Source: Odiellus spinosus
Lineage: Eukaryota > Arthropoda > Arachnida > Opiliones > Phalangiidae
DNA: 64,000 nucleotides
Reading direction: 5' to 3'
Assembly: GCA_963920705.1 (NCBI GenBank)
Contig: OY987236.1
Coordinates: 8,232,190-8,296,189, forward strand
Shown: one piece after another, positions 59,780 through 64,000 of the stretch
How positions within the stretch are numbered: the stretch's first letter is position 1
How the letters are laid out: each line of letters opens with the position of its first letter
Position numbers and translations under genes: made by a program
Notes under the pieces: generated by a model
What the model was told of the DNA's origin: nothing
Seen by the model: the letters and a program-made list of their open reading frames with translations, nothing else
The model's database searches: none

Positions 59780-60120
59780 ATTTGGACAAAATTAGACATT
59801 TCAAATACGCTGAATTTCCCGGTTTTCACTGACGATTTAAGACCAATTTCCCTGACTAAAGGACTATTGTATTTCCCCTTAATTTTCCCCAGTCAATTTA
59901 GACAAAGACATTTCAAATTCCCTGAATTTCCAGGATTTCACTGACCATTTAAGACCATTTTCCCTAATTTTCCCCCGACTTTACTTAACGACAGCCATCT
60001 TTACAGGGATACCCTGACTATTAGGTCCAATTTTCAAAGTTTTTGGGATTTTTCCTGACCGTTACGCCCAATTTTAAAATACCCGACTTTACCATGTTTT
60101 CCCCGACCTGTGGCAACCAT
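59780..60120. repeat. Degenerate repeat rich in CCCTGA/TTTCCC
   Basis: A unit of about 115 bp starting near 59781 and 59896 (GACATTTCAAAT, CTGAATTTCC, TTTCACTGAC, ATTTAAGACC), then decaying CCTGAC words. It resembles the 3.8-kb array in composition. Confidence 0.65.
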
Positions 60121-63100
60121 GTAAAATGGTTGTAAGTTCAATAAGTTGAAGAGATAAATAGATTTATCGCTCATTTACCAGATGAGGTAAAAATCTTCTA
60201 GTTTCGTCAAAAATGGTCCAAATTGGAAAATTCCAATAAATTCGATCAATAGATCAAATGAAATAACCCGAATTCAACAAATGTGGCCGGATCAAAGGTA
60301 TTTCAAGTAGTGGTATACTTCGGTTGCGTGATAAATCGCTCACGTGAAAACCCAGCTTAGCTAATCTTGGAGATTAGCATTGCGTGTACTGACAATTCCA
60401 CCCGGAAAATATTATCAATTTGGACGGAAAAGAAGGCAAGAGGGGAGGATTTTTGATACATTTTCGTCGATAAGACTTCCGGAAGTAATGGATATTGTCT
60501 ACCATCTTCTATTATCTTCTTCTAACAGTTTTTGAACAATTCGGATGGAAAAATGCTGTAGAATATAGGAAGGAATTAGGAGTTTCTGGTATTTCCTCAT
60601 CATACAAGTCCAGAGGCAAGGTAGAACTACTTCCGGGACTAAGTGATGGTAGGGGTCCTGGTACTCTAATAGACAGCGGATTGACCCTCAACCCTGGGGC
60701 GATGGAGACTTTCAGAGTTAGTATATATAGGATAGTGTTAGCACGCCCGTGGATAAAATAGCTATAGCAAGTTCCGATGCTGGACGCTGGATGAAAAAAG
60801 TATAGATTTCCGATAAAAAGGAGAGGGGGGGGGGGACGCTCTAGCTGATATAGTTGGAATCACTTTGAAGTTCAACACGTACCGAGGTGGGCTCCCCTTT
60901 CTTTTGCTTTTATCTTTAATATGGAGATTTGGTAACTTACAGAACATATTTGCTTTGTACGTGCTGAAATTTTAAAGAGACTTCAACTATAGTTAAAGGA
61001 CGCACCTTTAGCCGACCCGATTTAAGTCCCTTGACGGGCCGCTAGAGGGCGTTTCAATACGCCCACTACTATATATAAGACTGTATGGCGACTGGAGTTG
61101 TTGCCAAAAAGATTTAGCACAAATATGACGCTAAAATAGCCCAATTCACAGCCCCAACACTATCGAAAGGTTAAAAGTAAATTCAAAATAAGTTTAATTT
61201 ATTCATAAGCCCCAAAATTAGATTTTAAATCTTTCAATCATCCATTAATGATGTTATCGTTAGATAACATTTTTAAACCATGATGTTAGGCTATAGCTTC
61301 CAGAATGAAGTTTAAAATCTTAAAACGTGCACCCTGATTGGTTTAAATTATAACGCGACTTATTGCGACCCAAACATCTTCTTTAAAGTTTTTAACAATA
61401 CTGAATAAACAGATAAGAAAACACGAACCCTAGCAGACGATAATTCCTTCGCGAATTTTGAATTTCTCGCGTAGGAGTACAATAAACCGCCCAATTGTTC
61501 TTACATCCAAACAAATACCAGCCCAAATCAGTGTAAAAAACCGCCCAAACCGGCAACCCTGCTTAGGCTCGTAAGAAAATCGTTGGTAAGTATCAGCCCC
61601 GTGGGTACTAAAGCTTGGGACCAATGGTATACACGTGATCCCCAAGCCCCTCCCGGTTTTCCGCAGCCATATTCTCTTCCGGATAGGCTTGACGGTAAAG
61701 CTACAGGATGACTACTTAGAAAATAAATGGGGCAAATATGTAGAATAAGCCTTCGACAGGTAATACGTCATTCTTTCGCCCCGACTTAAGGACAGCTCGC
61801 CGAGAGATGCCCGCTACTCTTTACTTTTGCATTTTTTATATTTCTCAAGAGCCAAGTGGAAGAGAGGATGGAGAAAAATAAAGAACAAGGTGGTAAAGAA
61901 GAAATAATTGCCTAACCCTATTTTAATACAGTAAATATCGGTAAATAACCAAATTCAAAGTCTTCTGGATTTTTGTAAGTGTACGAAAGATCAACCTTGT
62001 CACTGGTTGAAGTAATTTTATTTCGCACTATTTGAAATGTTCTAATCAGAAAGAGACGCAAGACCCTAATCTTGACAATGTAAAACTTTGGAGTCGGACC
62101 AACTCAAGGTGGCAGACACTTTAATTCGCTGTACACCTGATTGATTCTAACTGCGCGTACGTGTTGTCTTCCTCTTCTATTTCTTAATTTGGGTCTTTGA
62201 ATCCTTTATTATTGTTCTAACTCTAAATTAATGAACTATCTATTCGCAATTAATGCTTATTACTTGGGAAGCAGTCCCGTATTGAATAAAAATGAACTTT
62301 CAGTACAGGAAAGTAGACAAGACTCCTTATACACACGACTAAATAGGGAGATGCCCAGTGTGTCCCTTCTCCTTATATTTCCTTCTGATACTATGAAGCT
62401 GATCATCAAAGAAAATAGTCAAGAATTGCGTCAAAATGTATGAGGATGAAACTAAAATGCGTTATGTTAAGATGACGGAAAACGTATTTTGCACACGTAT
62501 TGCGTAAAGAGAAAAGAATACATTTTATTCTATATGCTTATACCTTTCAAAAAGTTTCTTAAATTGAGTTTTTTTTGGAAATATTTCATTCAAATGCGCG
62601 TGAAAATTCCAAAAAAAAAATGACAGAATATTTTGTAAAGTTTCAGACTTTTCTGTTTGATGTATTAGATTTTAAATCAGGGTATTGCTTAAGAATTTGT
62701 ATGAAATTTTACTGTCCAAATAATTCGTTTTTATAACCGATATGAATTTTAAGAAAAATTTCAATGATAGGTATTTCTCTTGAATAGATGTATATTTTTT
62801 TAAATCATGAATTTATACTTCAAATAAATCATATTTGACCCGGGCCATCTTTGAAATCCGTATCATACGAACATTTAACCAATCAGGGCGTGAATTTTAA
62901 GTGACACATTTTTTTTTAAACCTTTCTTACAATTTATTTTGTCTAAAATTTCTAATCAATCATGTAGAAGTTAGTAGTTTGTGTAATGAAATATAAGAGT
63001 CTAATCTTTGGGTAAGAAATCGAATAACTCTTTCACCATTCTTTAAATTAATCTCAAACTAACTTCAAGTCAGGTCACACGAGGACTAAAATTTTGGATA

Positions 63101-63301
63101 GAAATTCCTAAAAAATCAATCTATTGATTCATCAAAAAACGAACAATTTTTAGATATATTTAAAGAAAAAAAAAAACGCAAGTTCTCATGACCTAGGGGA
63201 ACAAAAAAGTTCATAAAATACACAATATACCTAAAAAGGAAATGGCAATATATAAAAACATATATAAACTTTATATTATATAGACCCTATTTATCCAAAA
63301 G

Positions 63302-63326
63302 AAAAAAAAAAAAAAAAAAAAAAAAA
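63302..63326. repeat. Poly-A tract
   Basis: About 25 consecutive A after CTATTTATCCAAAAG. Confidence 0.8.
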
Positions 63327-64000
63327 TTTAAATGTCTGCCCCCGGATAACCATTTCCCCTTTCTACCTCTCGCTATTTTAAAAAATGCTTTGAAAAGATG
63401 GGCAATTTTCTCTACCCACTGAAACAACTCTGCCAGACTTCCGGACCTCCAATCAAAAATTTCATACCCCTATTATTTGCCCCTCTTAAAAGTGAGAATG
63501 TAAAAGATTTCAATTGGATTAGATTTTTTAATTTTGTGTCATGGTAGTGGAATATTTATAAAGGTACTGGTTTAGGACTATTAATAATTTACTCTTAATT
63601 CAATTTCAAACGCGCTTCATTCAACCTACGAATTAAGTTAACTTGAATATAATTAAGAATATTTTTAATTAAACGATAAATAATTTACGTTTGGATCCAT
63701 ATAATTCATATTAAAGTTTTGAGAAAAATTGAACTAACTTGAACAGAACTAATCTGATCATGCGTTTAGAAAACGAATTCTGATTCAACCTATCATTTTA
63801 AATAACTTGGATCGTTTATCTGGTTTTCAATGGACAATTTACATCCAAAATTAATAATTTTGATCAATGTGCGTAAGGATAACTCTTCCATGTATAATCT
63901 AAATATTTTTCATTAAAGGCCGAACTTTCTGTTGAGGGGTTCTCCTAGTACGGAAAATTTACCGTACCATTCGAGCTCGAGGAACAATAGGGGATCGTGG

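Larger units (their letters stand above)
53450..64000. other. 5' flank or first intron of the large gene; no exon confirmed
   Basis: The leader exon of the large gene should lie here or beyond. Strong donor-like sites on the minus strand (CCAG|GTAAGC near 54698, CCAGG|GTAAGT near 55491, TTCT|GTAAGT near 60948) have no convincing signal-peptide exon. A GC-richer patch at 58180-58380 and the repeat at 59780-60120 stand out. Confidence 0.5.

Noticed and set aside
60495-60761. 88-codon plus-strand ORF
   Set aside because: No recognisable domain, no splice context, and composition like its flanks apart from a glycine-rich stretch.

Overview
This window is AT-rich eukaryotic DNA from an invertebrate animal, not a prokaryote. 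Genes are split by short GT-AG introns, there are no operons or Shine-Dalgarno sites, and most of the sequence is intronic or intergenic DNA packed with small transposons and repeats. The domain families found (WAP, thyroglobulin type-1, antistasin, lustrin-type, Kunitz, LRR) and a P-element/THAP transposon fit a metazoan invertebrate. I cannot name the species or safely fix the phylum from the sequence alone.

The main gene is on the minus strand between about 53.45 kb and 40.77 kb. I read 22 coding exons, all GT-AG and all phase-compatible, giving an uninterrupted frame of 2,043 codons to a stop at 40770-40772. The 5' end (start codon and signal peptide) was not found. The predicted protein is a single-pass membrane protein whose ectodomain is built almost entirely of disulfide-rich, protease-inhibitor-type modules. 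Its N-terminal half is a fourfold super-repeat of the order WAP, thyroglobulin type-1, antistasin, short Cys module, lustrin-type module. The C-terminal half has three Kunitz domains, three more thyroglobulin-type modules (one degenerate), a fifth WAP, and three copies of another Cys module I cannot assign. These are followed by a SEA-like juxtamembrane region, one transmembrane helix, and a tail encoded by two exons with NPxY and PPxY motifs.

A second minus-strand gene is only partly present. A signal peptide and LRR N-terminal cap are encoded at 24441-24741, with a probable upstream first coding exon at 28163-28229. The LRR exons are not visible here and probably lie beyond position 1. A GC-rich island at 29.0-29.7 kb lies upstream and could be its promoter.

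Mobile DNA: a P-superfamily element (25640-27523) has about 110-bp terminal inverted repeats, an exact 8-bp target duplication and a broken THAP/P-type transposase; it sits in the LRR gene's first intron. There are also a hAT-type MITE (10640-10859), two MITEs with exact 7-bp duplications (19367-19705 and 36354-36670), a TTAA-flanked MITE family (14.2, 17.0, 35.8 and 39.35 kb), and a composite inverted-repeat element (51823-52192). A family of roughly 85-bp units lies at 34.8-37.1 kb, and a 34-bp minisatellite at 32.15-32.92 kb. The rest of the window (1-10.6 kb, most of 10.9-24.4 kb, 33-34.8 kb, 37.1-40.7 kb and 53.5-64 kb) shows no gene I can support.
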